50,905 nt of DNA, taken from NCBI GenBank assembly GCA_027596035.1, contig JADGJA010000068.1, positions 1 through 50,905 on the forward strand, given 5' to 3'. Made by a program: the position numbers and the translations under genes. The DNA is from Thoreauomyces humboldtii (Eukaryota; Chytridiomycota; Chytridiomycetes; Spizellomycetales; Powellomycetaceae). Of this stretch, positions 1-9,244 are shown piece by piece. Numbering within the stretch: the stretch's first letter is position 1; each line of letters starts with the position of its first letter. Below the pieces are notes generated by a model, which worked only from the letters and a program-made list of their open reading frames with translations, was not told where the DNA came from and ran no database searches.

Positions 1-529
1 GGGTGAGACGAGGTCGGGGTGGGTCGGGGGACTGAACAGTACAGGACGCGTGCTGAGGACAGGCGCGCTCATGGGGCCCGAGACGCGGTCCACGGCGGCT
101 ACGAGGTGCGTCGTGTGGCCGCGGAGGGGGATGGTGGTAACGAACTGCCTCGTCTTTTTTGATGATGTCGATGAGTTAGAGATCTGGGACCCGTCACGCT
201 CGTTGCGCAGAAGGTGCTGTTCAACTCACCATCTCTTTCAGGACTGTGATGCTATCGCACATCAGAACGCACCAATATGGCACCCATGCCGCTTCCTTGC
301 AGGGTCGGAACAGCAGGCTCCCTTCGCGGATCACATCGCCGGCGCTGTCCGCCCTCGGAGTGGTCGGCTGTCGGTTGCGGAAGACGTCATTGTGGGGCGT
401 GAGGGTCGCATGTCGTGCTAAAGTGTCGTTGATCTCCTCGTTCTGCTCATCGTCGTCCTCGTAGTGAGCAAAGATGTCGGAGAAGGCGTTGTAGTGTCCA
501 GCATCGAGCATGGAAAGCGTTGCTGTCAT
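1..529 (-). CDS. PH-domain protein, 5' part only (runs off the left edge)
   Basis: Two exons are visible: 529-230 and 144 to beyond base 1, split by an 85-nt intron (229-145, GTGAGT donor, CTAAC branch site, CAG acceptor) that keeps the frame. The start at 529 is the first ATG; a second ATG lies six codons in. The first 70 residues are acidic and unstructured in look. They are followed by a segment beginning REGSLLF and continuing to WVPYWCVLMCDSITVLKEM, which has the form of the first beta strands of a pleckstrin-homology domain (G-x-L near the start, then W-x-x-x-W-C-V-L). The next exon continues with hydrophobic and proline-rich sequence. PH domains bind phosphoinositides or proteins at membranes. 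The rest of the gene lies outside the window, so the family cannot be named. Confidence 0.6.
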
Positions 530-1053
530 GGTCGAATTGTTGTGAAGATGGTAAAGATGGTACGAGATGGCACGAAAGCGAGAGCGAGAGAGAGATGGAG
601 AGAGCGCAGCGCGGGCAAACGAACGGGGCTGCTCATATTATTTGTCTTGAAGACAAACAATGTGGATGCAGCAGGTCCGCATCTCCCGAGACTCCCGAGG
701 TTGGAAGCGCAGTGCGGTGGGTGCGGCGGGTGTGGTTGAAAGAAGGAAATGCCAGGAGAAATGTCGACGAGAATGAGAAAACGCGTAGACTTTCGACGTG
801 TAAAGGTCGCGAAACACGCGTAAAAGTGACATGCGCAGGCAGAGCTATACACACACGCGCAGCAGCTGGCGGTCGGAACAATTAATTTTACAAAGCGTGC
901 ATGCGCCTCATTGACGTACTAGACTCGGAATCTTCTTGAAGCAAGCAAGTATGTCAACACTACCGGCATATACGTTCGGAAGGAATGTTTGTACATACGA
1001 GAAAGACCATGGAACCATAACCATACGACAGCATTTTTCGACTTCAAGACTGC
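530..1053. other. Intergenic region upstream of the PH-domain gene
   Basis: No convincing coding sequence. It holds a purine-rich stretch of GAGA type around 575-612, which would lie in the promoter or 5' UTR of the minus-strand PH-domain gene. Nothing else recognised. Confidence 0.4.
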
Positions 1054-1712
1054 ATGGTTCTATCCGATATTGATTTACTATGCCAGTGGTTCGAGAACTC
1101 GACGTCTTCTCCGGAATGAACCCGGATCTCGCGTGCGTGCCTACCCTCTCCTCTCTCAAAAGGAACCACCCCAAACACCCATCACTTACTTTGGTGTATC
1201 AAAGCTACGCTTGCATACCCGCTCGAACGATCCTGGCTTCTCGACGTCTTCGAACGCATGCACGCGCATCTCATCGATCGGATCAGGATGTACAGGACCT
1301 CGTTCCCAGTCGGATCCCTACGAGACGAGTTGGACATCGCGATCAATGGCGCGGAGGATGGTCATGTGGTCACGGATGTACCGGGATTGGCGGGTCGAGG
1401 TTGGGAGCCCTTTCGATGAAAGCTTCTGGAACGACCTGAAGATCTTGCTGGAGGAGGCAGCGAGGTCTCGTTATGAGGAACCATGTGACGATTTCCTACT
1501 GTCTCGCAAGCTAACAGATTTATTTCGCGAGATTGCCAGAGACGCTTCAGGACATCGTGGATGCGGGACGAGGCGGGGAGAGACTCGTCCAATTGGTACA
1601 ACGGGTCGTGGACGAGGGAAAGGCCGGGGCGTGGTTCGGTGGGGATGCTATAAGGGAGAGACGGCAAGATTTCTTGAGCGGAGATGAGAGTACTTGGAAG
1701 GCGCCGTGGTAA
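1054..1712 (+). pseudogene. Coding-like region with broken or unresolved reading frame
   Basis: Several pieces read like protein but cannot be joined cleanly. A frame opening with ATG at 1054 (MVLSDIDLLCQWFENS) meets TGA at 1117. The same frame then carries LERSWLLDVFERMHAHLID and SFPVGSLRDELDIAINGAED up to a TGA at 1414. One frame over, FDESFWNDLKILLEEAA (1412-1464) looks like its continuation, and a good intron (1465-1531, GCTAAC branch site) joins it to 1532-1712, LPETLQDIVDAG through to STWKAPW and a TAA stop. The first two joins would need either unusual splice sites or one stop codon plus a one-base shift in a TTT run. It may be a recently damaged gene, a sequencing error, or an intron pattern I missed. 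No family was recognised. Confidence 0.35.
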
Positions 1713-1867
1713 CTTGAGTGCTTTCATTGGCTATTATGTACAATATATTTCGCGGAACTGGAAACCTTCCAATTTCCCGCTTATCCATGTCCGAGCGTCA
1801 CGTCCCAGAAGGCTGCCCAGCAGTCGGGTCGGGAGCGTGTCGGCAAACTTCCGAGGAGAGCTCGATA

Positions 1868-2329
1868 TTATATCAAGAGCTTCAGCACTCTCTTCCAAGC
1901 CGGAACCGGCACCACGACGCCCTCCACTGTCGCGACGCTCGGGGTACCCGGCACAACAATTTTTGGCAAGAAGACGATGGGATTCCGCCGGTAGACGGGC
2001 CAGGCCGGAAGCGTCATCTAGGATCCGACGTCTTAGCGCATGGCGCAAACGACTGTGAGACCAATGTGAGCATGACTCACCACACCCGTCAGGACCGTGC
2101 CCGCGGCGAGCGTCCCCATCGTCACGGCCACAGACTGAAAGATCAATCCAGCAAGGAATGCCACCACGCCGCTGACTGTTAGCGTGTAGTGAAGAAGTCG
2201 ATAAGCTGTTTGCTGCCCCTGGAGGTCCTGGATCGGGAGGGGCAGGATGAGGAATGAGTTCCAAGGTGACCTCTGGACGGTGCGTGCGTGTTTAAGGTGA
2301 AGTCTTACGATCTTTCCTTCAAAGTTCAT
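1868..2329 (-). CDS. SPC1: Signal peptidase complex subunit SPC1 (SPC12 family)
   Basis: Small, non-catalytic membrane subunit of the ER signal peptidase complex. Three exons: 2329-2309 (only 21 nt), 2227-2081 and 2017-1868, giving 105 residues, the usual size for the family. Introns 2308-2228 (81 nt) and 2080-2018 (63 nt) both keep the frame. The protein starts MNFEGKIDLQGQQ, followed by two hydrophobic segments (about residues 18-39 and 43-58). After the second comes the family signature LPAWPVYRRNPIVFLP, close to the P-W-P-x-Y-R-x-x-P motif of animal and fungal SPC1. The fit of the short first exon to the family N-terminus is what decided the start. It ends 155 bases from the stop of the plus-strand coding-like region. 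Confidence 0.88.
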
Positions 2330-2779
2330 GACGTATAAGCGGATAGGTGGCGTAACGGGAAAGCACCGAGAGTATACTGTGGCTAGTGTGGTTCTCTCTG
2401 TTCCCGTCGTGGTGATTGTCGCGGCCTGTGGGAGATGGCCGCTCGCGAACCGAACCGAGGCCCGAACCGAGAGACAGAGAGAGCGAGTGAGCGAAGCAAA
2501 AGATCGTTCGACAGCAGCTGCGTTCTCCGGTGTCGGAAAATAGTCCCAGCAACTTTTTTGGGAACCCCCCTTTCCATTGAGCATTCCCAAGGTTGAACAT
2601 CGTGCACCAGCTCCCTCTTGTATCAGGACTCATATACCACGGTCATCATACAGTTATTCAGCATCCGTCAGCATCCGTCTGATCTGTGAACGTTCGTCTC
2701 GAGTTTTCGTACTGGGCAGAAAGGCGCTCCAGGCTTGGAGATCACCACCCGCGATCCTCCCTCACACACTCTCGTGGCA
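2330..2779. other. Divergent promoter region between SPC1 and UGO1
   Basis: About 450 bases between two start codons facing away from each other. No gene, TATA box or repeat recognised beyond a short GAGA-rich patch near 2470-2490. Confidence 0.4.
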
Positions 2780-4539
2780 ATGAATGCCGCAGACGACCTG
2801 GGCGACTACAGGAGGGCAATGATGCTGGATCCTTATGCCTCCGCCATGGCTACTCTGCAGTCTGGAGATCCTCACGGTCTCTTCATCCCAGATTGGGAGG
2901 CTGGTCTGATCGACGAGGAAACGACAAAGTACACTTCCAGAGAGCTGGGTGAGCTAGCTGTCCTTCGAGCGCGTGGGATTGGGTTCTCGCTGGAGCGGCC
3001 GTCGCTGAACGGACGTTTCTCCTTCCGTTCTTGTTGGCCCTTTTCCGTTTCCCAGTTGTGTATGCTGCAGTTCAGGTAAAAGAAACTTTCCTCACAACAT
3101 GTGGCGCATCAGAGATCAGATGTTGATCCCTGGCATCAGTTTCTCGCAAAGGCCATCGCCAATCCCTTCGAAGCCGGAACAATATTGCAACAGGTTCAGT
3201 TCCTGCCGTCGGACGCGTATCTCGAACGGTACCGGGAGACCTCGCGGCTGTCCGATGTCGAGACGAGCGACGCGGAGGCCGAGGAGGCACCGGAAGAAGA
3301 TGTAAGTGACGAATGTGCAAGCAGAGAACTTCTGATCCAGCGCGCTGACGACGACAGGTTCGATAGGATTCGGACGATAGCTCGCCAGAGCACGAAGATG
3401 ACATTTTTGGATCAGACGCACCGCGTTCTTACGTGCAATCAGTCATGGATAGATCCGACGAGATCGGAGCAGCCGACGCATCGGGTTATTTGCTCGTCGG
3501 ACACAGCGAGGACGAGCCAACTCGAGCGCCATATCAACTGCCGCCGCTGGAAGGGTCAGCTCTCGCGACGGTCGGTGAAATCATATCTTCGAATAACGAG
3601 GGATTCTCGTCACTATGGAAAGGTGAGACAGCTTAGCAGGGCGCGTCCTTATGGGCGAACCTGATTTCGATTGCTTTCTCAGGCCAAACTCCCGCCTGGA
3701 CCCACGAGATGGCGCACTCTGTCATGCAGCCCGGCCTCGAAACGCAGATAAATGACCTAATCCGAGAGCAGGAATCTCATCATTTCATGGATCTCGATAC
3801 GGACGCTCAAACCCTTTTGGTGAAGATTGCGAGTCATTCCATTTCTTCCTTCATCCTCTCCCCGCTCGACCTGATCCGAACCCGCTTGGTCGTCCAAACC
3901 GCCAACCCTTATCATCGAAAGTACCGCGGTCCTTTCCACTGCCTGATGACCATGATCCGAGAGGAAGGCTGGTCCTCCATCTACTTCGGAAGACACTTCC
4001 TCCCATCGATCCTCCACCAGACGCTCGTGCCCGCGTTCCAGCACGCGGCCCCAGTGGTCATCGAACACCTCTTGGGTGTGATACCCGACGACAGTCCAGT
4101 GACCTACACGATATGCGAGCTTGCATTCAAGTGCGTGGAACTGGCAGTCACGATGCCTCTCGAAACCACCCGACGGAGACTCCAGTGCCAGATCGCCACG
4201 AGGGAACCGGAGGAGAGGCCCTTCGAGCCGGCCGTGGCGAGATCTCCGCTCCCTTACACCGGGCTGGTGGACTGCGCCACTCGGATCGTGTTGGAGGAGA
4301 GCGGACATCGAAGAAAGAGGGATCCGAAGGAATCGACGTCGGGCGTGTCGACGCCGCCTGCGCGAAGGAGAAGGAGAAAATCTCGACCAAAGAAAGACAG
4401 GACGTGGTGGAGTTCTTGGGGTGTTAGGGGTCTGTACAGGGGGTTCAGACTGAGATTGATGTCGTCCGTCGTGTTGGTGCTCGTCAACTCGGTGGCCGAT
4501 TATCTGGACGTGCCGGACGATGCCGCCCAGGGATTCTGA
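2780..4539 (+). CDS. UGO1: UGO1-like mitochondrial outer-membrane carrier-family protein
   Basis: UGO1 is a modified carrier-fold protein of the mitochondrial outer membrane that links the fusion GTPases Fzo1 and Mgm1. Four exons (2780-2948, 3120-3301, 3367-3622, 3683-4539) give 487 residues, close to yeast Ugo1. All three introns keep the frame. The N-terminal 200 residues are acidic and poorly ordered, with a SLWKGQTPAWTHE stretch at the exon 3/4 junction. The C-terminal part carries two degenerate carrier signatures, SPLDLIRTRLVV near residue 262 and MPLETTRRRLQ near 360, and ends GVRGLYRGFRLRLMSS. A basic insert of about 35 residues interrupts the last repeat. Signature residues of a true transporter are incomplete, which favours UGO1/SLC25A46 over a metabolite carrier. 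Confidence 0.8.
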
Positions 4540-4878
4540 CGGGACGGTTTTACATCCGTTTTTTTTTTTTTTAGTTTACTGTTTTTCCTGTCATATCATC
4601 TGATGCTGCTGCAACATTTCACGCTAACCATGAAACTTGCGTGTCCGTCTTCGGGTCAAAGCCCTTCCCATTGCAATGCATGGCCCAGATTCGAAGCCAA
4701 TGCTTACCGTTCATTCCTCAGGAGAGTCCAGCGTTCTGCTTCGAAACATCCTCTGCGGGGTTTCTCCCAAGTCGGTGCATACCGTACTTGAGTACATTCC
4801 GAGGTAGGAAACGGAATCAAAGAACCGGCATCCCTCGTTCATCACTCCGCAACTTCCACGGTGTTCGCATGATGGTAG
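4540..4878. other. Convergent 3' intergenic region
   Basis: Lies between the stops of UGO1 (+) and the DUF4604 gene (-). A run of T at about 4559-4572 follows UGO1 closely and may belong to its 3' processing region. No gene seen. Confidence 0.4.
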
Positions 4879-5466
4879 TCACTCGTCGTCGCCAAAAGAT
4901 AGCAACGTCTTATTGTTGATCTTCTTGGTACCCTTCAAAGCCTCCTTGAGTCTCTCGTCCACCTTCCTTCGCTTCCCGTCCGTCGGTTTCGGGCCGGACC
5001 CGGCTCGTTTCGCCTTCGGTTTTCGAAACTTGACCTTCCCGTCCCCGTCCCTTGACTCGTCCTCTGGTTCCGATTCCGGTTCCGCTTCACCGTCCACGAC
5101 TTCCTCAACGGAACGCTTCTGTGGTCCTCCTTCTTTCGCTTTCTCCTCTTCTAACCCCATTCCAGGTCAGTTCGCAGCATCTGGCACTGTGACCGACGGG
5201 AGAGGTGGGCGCGTACCTCTTCCGAGATATCGATCGACTTCCCCTTTGGTGACTCCTTTCCCCATCCGTACGATCACGGGCTTCTCCTCGTCGTCTTCGG
5301 GCGCTTCCGGTCCGCTCTCGTCCCCGCTGGACCCATCGAAGGTGGGGATCTTTCGGTTCTTCGTCGTCTTGTCGACCTGGCCTTGGAGCATGCGGAGAAA
5401 GTTGGGGGTCTCGGCTTGGAACTGGAGTGATTGACGGGCTTTATAGGATTGCTTCTTTTCGGACAT
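4879..5466 (-). CDS. DUF4604-type nuclear-looking protein
   Basis: Two exons, 5466-5217 and 5150-4879, joined across a 66-nt intron with a CTGAC branch site, give 173 residues. The N-terminus (SYKARQSLQFQAETPNFLRML) resembles the conserved start of DUF4604 proteins such as human KIAA1143, with the pattern Y-x-x-x-x-P-x-F-L. The middle is acidic, with a KPVIVRMGKGVTKGEVDRYL segment. The C-terminal half is highly charged with basic clusters (KFRKPKAKR, DGKRRKVDERLK) that could act as nuclear localisation signals, and it ends in NNKTLLSFGDDE, again typical of the family. Function is unknown in any organism I can cite. The family assignment rests on remembered pattern, not on an alignment. Confidence 0.75.
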
Positions 5467-5749
5467 CTTGGGGACTTTGCGATACTAGAAGTGCGTGGGA
5501 AGGTTTGGGATGGGAAATGGAGGAGCCTCGAGAGGTTGAGGACATCTAACGAGTTCGACAGCCTACACAGCGGTGGTATTACCAAACTGTATTTTCTAAC
5601 TGAGGAAGATATTGTACAAGGGAACCTGGAGGAGGATTCAAGCGAAGCGGATATGTGCGGTCATCAAACGACTAGGAAAAATGGGTGGGGAATATGCAAC
5701 GGATATACACGAGCAGAAGTGCAGGGAGGCGAAAAGGACGTTGGAAAGA

Positions 5750-6711
5750 TCATTGACCATTCGCCGACTTGACCGCGCCAGCATTAAACACCGTGATGCG
5801 AATGCAATCGTCTATCGGAAGATGATGCGATAAGTAAAGAATTTGGGGTGACCAGAATGACAAGGCAGGTGCTTTACCCTGTGCTCCACGTTGCGCGACT
5901 GGCATAACCACGGGTTGGTGGCTGTTTGCGCCCGATAGAGAGCAGATACGATACACGCCGTTGGTGGTGAAGCTACCGGCTGGCACGGTGACGCTGAGAG
6001 TTCGCCCTCCGGTTGCGACCTGGTTGAGTCCCTTGAAGAACGCGAACGCCTGGGGATCGGGGGCCGACACGGCGGTGCCGAGAGCTTGGACGGTGATGTG
6101 GGCGTGTCCCTGGATGGTCCCATCGGCTGCCAGAGTCTGAGGGATCGAGTAGTAGGCGAGCGTGGCGTCGGAAAAGAAGCCGGTGGTGAGACCTCGGTAG
6201 TCCGCCGTGACCTGCAGGTCCTTTGCCGCGTTCACTCGGGCACCGAAAGCAGGGGCCGTGATCAAGCTAGAGACCTGGTGAGAAGAACCGATGAGAAAAA
6301 GAAGGTCATTTGAGGGACTGTGACAAAGCATACCATCCGAGTGACCGCTGGAATGGCGCCCATGGGCGTCGACGAGCAGGCACCGGTCTTGATCTGGGTG
6401 CCGTCCGAGGCGGTGAGTCCCGTGCCAGCACAGAACGAGTCTTGAGCAAAAGGAGGAGGGATGGTGGCGGTGGATGCAGGTGCTGCAGAAGTGGTCGTGG
6501 GAACGGTAGCTGCTGGTGGAGTCGTGACTTTTCCTGTGCTGCCGCCATTGTTGCCTTTGTTTCCGCCTCTGTTTCCACCTCGGTTGCCCCTGTTCTTGGC
6601 TCGTCGGTGAAAAGCAGCATCGACACCGTCAGGACATGCAAGAAGGATGGCGATACATAGGATGAGAAGGAGTCGAGCCGAGCTGCCGAGAGTAAAGGAT
6701 GGGTTGCTCAT
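5750..6711 (-). CDS. Secreted fungal protein with Asn/Gly-rich and Thr/Ser-rich N-terminus
   Basis: Three exons (6711-6334, 6274-5878, 5811-5750) give 278 residues; both introns keep the frame. The chosen ATG at 6711 starts a classic signal peptide (basic-polar start, then LLLILCIAILLAC, likely cut after VDA). An ATG 30 codons upstream in the same frame would bury the signal peptide. The signal is followed by a dibasic RRAKNRGNRGGN repeat, which may be a KEX2-type processing site. After that come a Pro/Thr/Ser-rich linker and a domain of about 190 residues with two early cysteines (FCAGTGL, KTGACSS) and one late pair. The domain resembles a widespread family of uncharacterised fungal secreted proteins. 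It is probably wall-associated or extracellular. No GPI signal or membrane segment is visible at the C-terminus. Confidence 0.72.
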
Positions 6712-7482
6712 GATAGTTTGTTGGGAATGTTCACGGGGAGAAGGCTGCGGGAGCGTAAGCGAGCGAGGTATGTGCTTTTGATGGGAGAGGAGGAAAGACA
6801 AACAAAGCGTCTTTCTTTTAAACTACGAGGCACACAAACAAGCAACGGCGGACAAACAAGAAAACAAACAATGAAGATGGGAAAGCTTCCATGGCGGATG
6901 GAAGGAAAAGAAGGAAGAGAAGGAAGGAACCCCCAAGGGGTCAACCAAGCCTCCCTCTCCTCTTCCGCGGTCAACCGAGAGAGAAAGAGGAGCCACCCGT
7001 GGTCATGCATGACTCTCATGCGGCAGGCCGCAAGCCCATCTGCTGCGAAGGGGACCTCAGGGAGGGAGGCGATGGGGGACGCGACGCGTTCTGCTGCGCA
7101 AAAGGACTCTCTGTCCGAGGGAGCTCGGAGCTCGGAGGACTTTCGGAGTGTCTGTCTCTCCGTTCGACAGGATGCAGCCCTTTTCCTTTTCTCACCTCCC
7201 GCTCGCGTATAGTGTACGACGTGAAATCATATGGAAGTGTGCAATTTTGACACATTTTAGCGCTACATCTCACGAGCGTTTTCCCACAGCGAAAGGCGGC
7301 AAGGGAAAAGACGCCCGCTGCGGCCTCCAGATGGTCCTCAGCCGCTGTGCACTGGAAATGATATCCTGACGGTGGACCTGCTCAAAGCCCCCCCGTCTCC
7401 CTTCCAGAAACCAAACCTGTTTGACCGACCGACCACTATCAGCTCCCCTCACACACCCAACCGACGTTCAACAGGCTTCCCC
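6712..7482. other. Divergent promoter region between two surface-protein genes
   Basis: A 771-base region that separates the start of the secreted protein (-) from the start of the membrane protein (+). Both genes enter the secretory pathway, so shared control is possible but not shown. The region has purine-rich tracts near 6780-6930. No ORF in it looks coding. Confidence 0.4.
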
Positions 7483-8908
7483 ATGGTGCGAGTCAACCTC
7501 ACCGGTGCTGTCTTCGCAGCAGTCCTCCTATCCTCCGCCGTCTTTGCTCAGGACACCACCGCAGAGCCGGTCGCCACTCCTGCTGCTGCCGCCGCCGCTG
7601 CGGTCACCACCAACGCACGTACGTTCACCATCTTCTGTGGCCCGCGTCGATTGAGGACACATGTACTGACACCCGGTCTTCTACAGAATGTATTGCTGCA
7701 AAGGACACGGTCTCCTGTAGCGCCTTTGCGGGTCAGTCTATTGATCTCACCTACGCCAAGAACACAGCCGCACCTCGATGGGATTGGAACTTCACGGGCG
7801 TCAATGACATCGGAGCTTTCGACCGCGCCATCTTCGAGATGATGGTGCCAAAGCTGGTCGGACCGGGCGTTCAGTCCATGTACAACTACTTTGGCTGTCC
7901 CAACTGGGATGGTACGGGATGGAGGTACCGCGAGACGTCCATCTGCGGGTATCTGGTCCAGGGATCCATCAACTGTCCCGGAAACACTGGCTCCGGGATG
8001 GTATGCGCCGACGCGTGGAAAGCGTAAGTTTGATCTTGCTTGCCTGGACCCACAGCGGAAAATCGTGGCTAATGGAATGACGATCTACAGGTCCGTGGAG
8101 TCTGGCCAGGCCATGTTCGCCAACACTACTGCATGCCCGCAGCCACAAACCGCTCGCGTGTCTTCGGTCTTCACCCAGGTTAGCCAGCTTATCGTTGCTC
8201 CGCCTGGACAGACTTGCATCATGGCGACATTGGACGACTTTGGAACCTGCGGTAAGCATTCACACCACACATCGTTGCAAAACATTTAGACGCCATCTTG
8301 CTCACCGGTTCATATTCCTTTGCCCAGGTTTCGGAAACACACCGGCGCAACTCCAGCTCGCCAACGCCTTCTGCTCCGGCGCCAACAAGACGTCGACCTG
8401 CTGTTCTGAGCTCAACGTTCCATTCGATATGACGAAAGCCGTCTCAGCCATCTCCTCCGCCGCCGCTCCCACCCCCACTCCCGCGGTCACATCCTCTTCT
8501 TCCACGGCCTCGTCCACCTCCTCCATCGGCTCAGCCGGCACTCAGGTCCTCACACCGGCCGCGACCGCATCCGCTCTCTCCACGGGAGCCATCGTCGGGA
8601 TCGCGGCAGGAGGCGGCGTCCTCATCATCGCGCTCATCGTCGGCGCCATGCTCTGCGTCAGGAAGAGGAGGACGGAGAAGGAACTGTGGCAGGCCCACAC
8701 CAACCTCGTCCAGAAGGCTCACACCCCCACCTTTGGAAACAACCCCACCAGTCCGCAACCGGGCGCTAGGATGGACTCGCCGTACGGGAACAGTCCCGCT
8801 CACCAGCAACCCAGCCCGAGCTACCATCCCATGGGGAACATGAACGGAAGCGCGGGGGGTTCGGTTTATGGCGACGAGAGGGGTTACAGTGCCCAGGGGC
8901 GCTACTAG
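7483..8908 (+). CDS. Single-pass cell-surface protein with Cys-rich ectodomain
   Basis: Four exons (7483-7618, 7687-8023, 8091-8251, 8328-8908) give 404 residues. All junctions keep the frame and use good GT-AG sites. It starts with a signal peptide (MVRVNLTGAVFAAVLLSSAVFA) and an Ala/Thr-rich linker. An ectodomain of roughly 200 residues follows, with about a dozen cysteines, including C-I-A-A-K near its start and a closing CSELNVPF region. Next is a Ser/Thr/Pro-rich stalk of about 55 residues, one membrane segment (IVGIAAGGGVLIIALIVGAM), the basic stop-transfer RKRRTEK, and a cytoplasmic tail of about 75 residues rich in Pro, Gly, Ser and Asn. The layout resembles fungal wall-stress sensors and related surface receptors, though no WSC domain is evident. 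The ligand is unknown. Confidence 0.75.
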
Positions 8909-9244
8909 CTGGTACGAAGACTGTATCCAGGTTTCTGTTAGAGGGATGGACAGGGACGGGCAGGTACCCGCTCCGAGTTTTCCAGTGCGTTAGAGATGTG
9001 TGCGTATGTTTGCCGTAGAACGGCGTAATTCTCTGTTACTTTCTGGATTTGCTTTGCGAAATGCATGTGTTTTTATATCCGCAGTGAAGCGAAGGGAAGG
9101 CGGTCGAAGTGGGGTCAAAGGGTTAAAAGGTCGGTCGTTTACACGTTCTGGCATGCGTTAACGTACAAAAAGTATTTGAAGACAGGGTAAGGGGAAGCTG
9201 GTAACACGTTGACATGTAATTGAAAAAGCACGAAGGTAAAGTCA
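8909..9244. other. Convergent 3' intergenic region
   Basis: Lies between the stops of the surface protein (+) and SNT1 (-). No gene or repeat recognised. Confidence 0.4.

Noticed and set aside
908..1174. 88-codon minus-strand open frame near the damaged gene
   Set aside because: No domain and no ATG context of note; the plus strand has the better protein-like segments.
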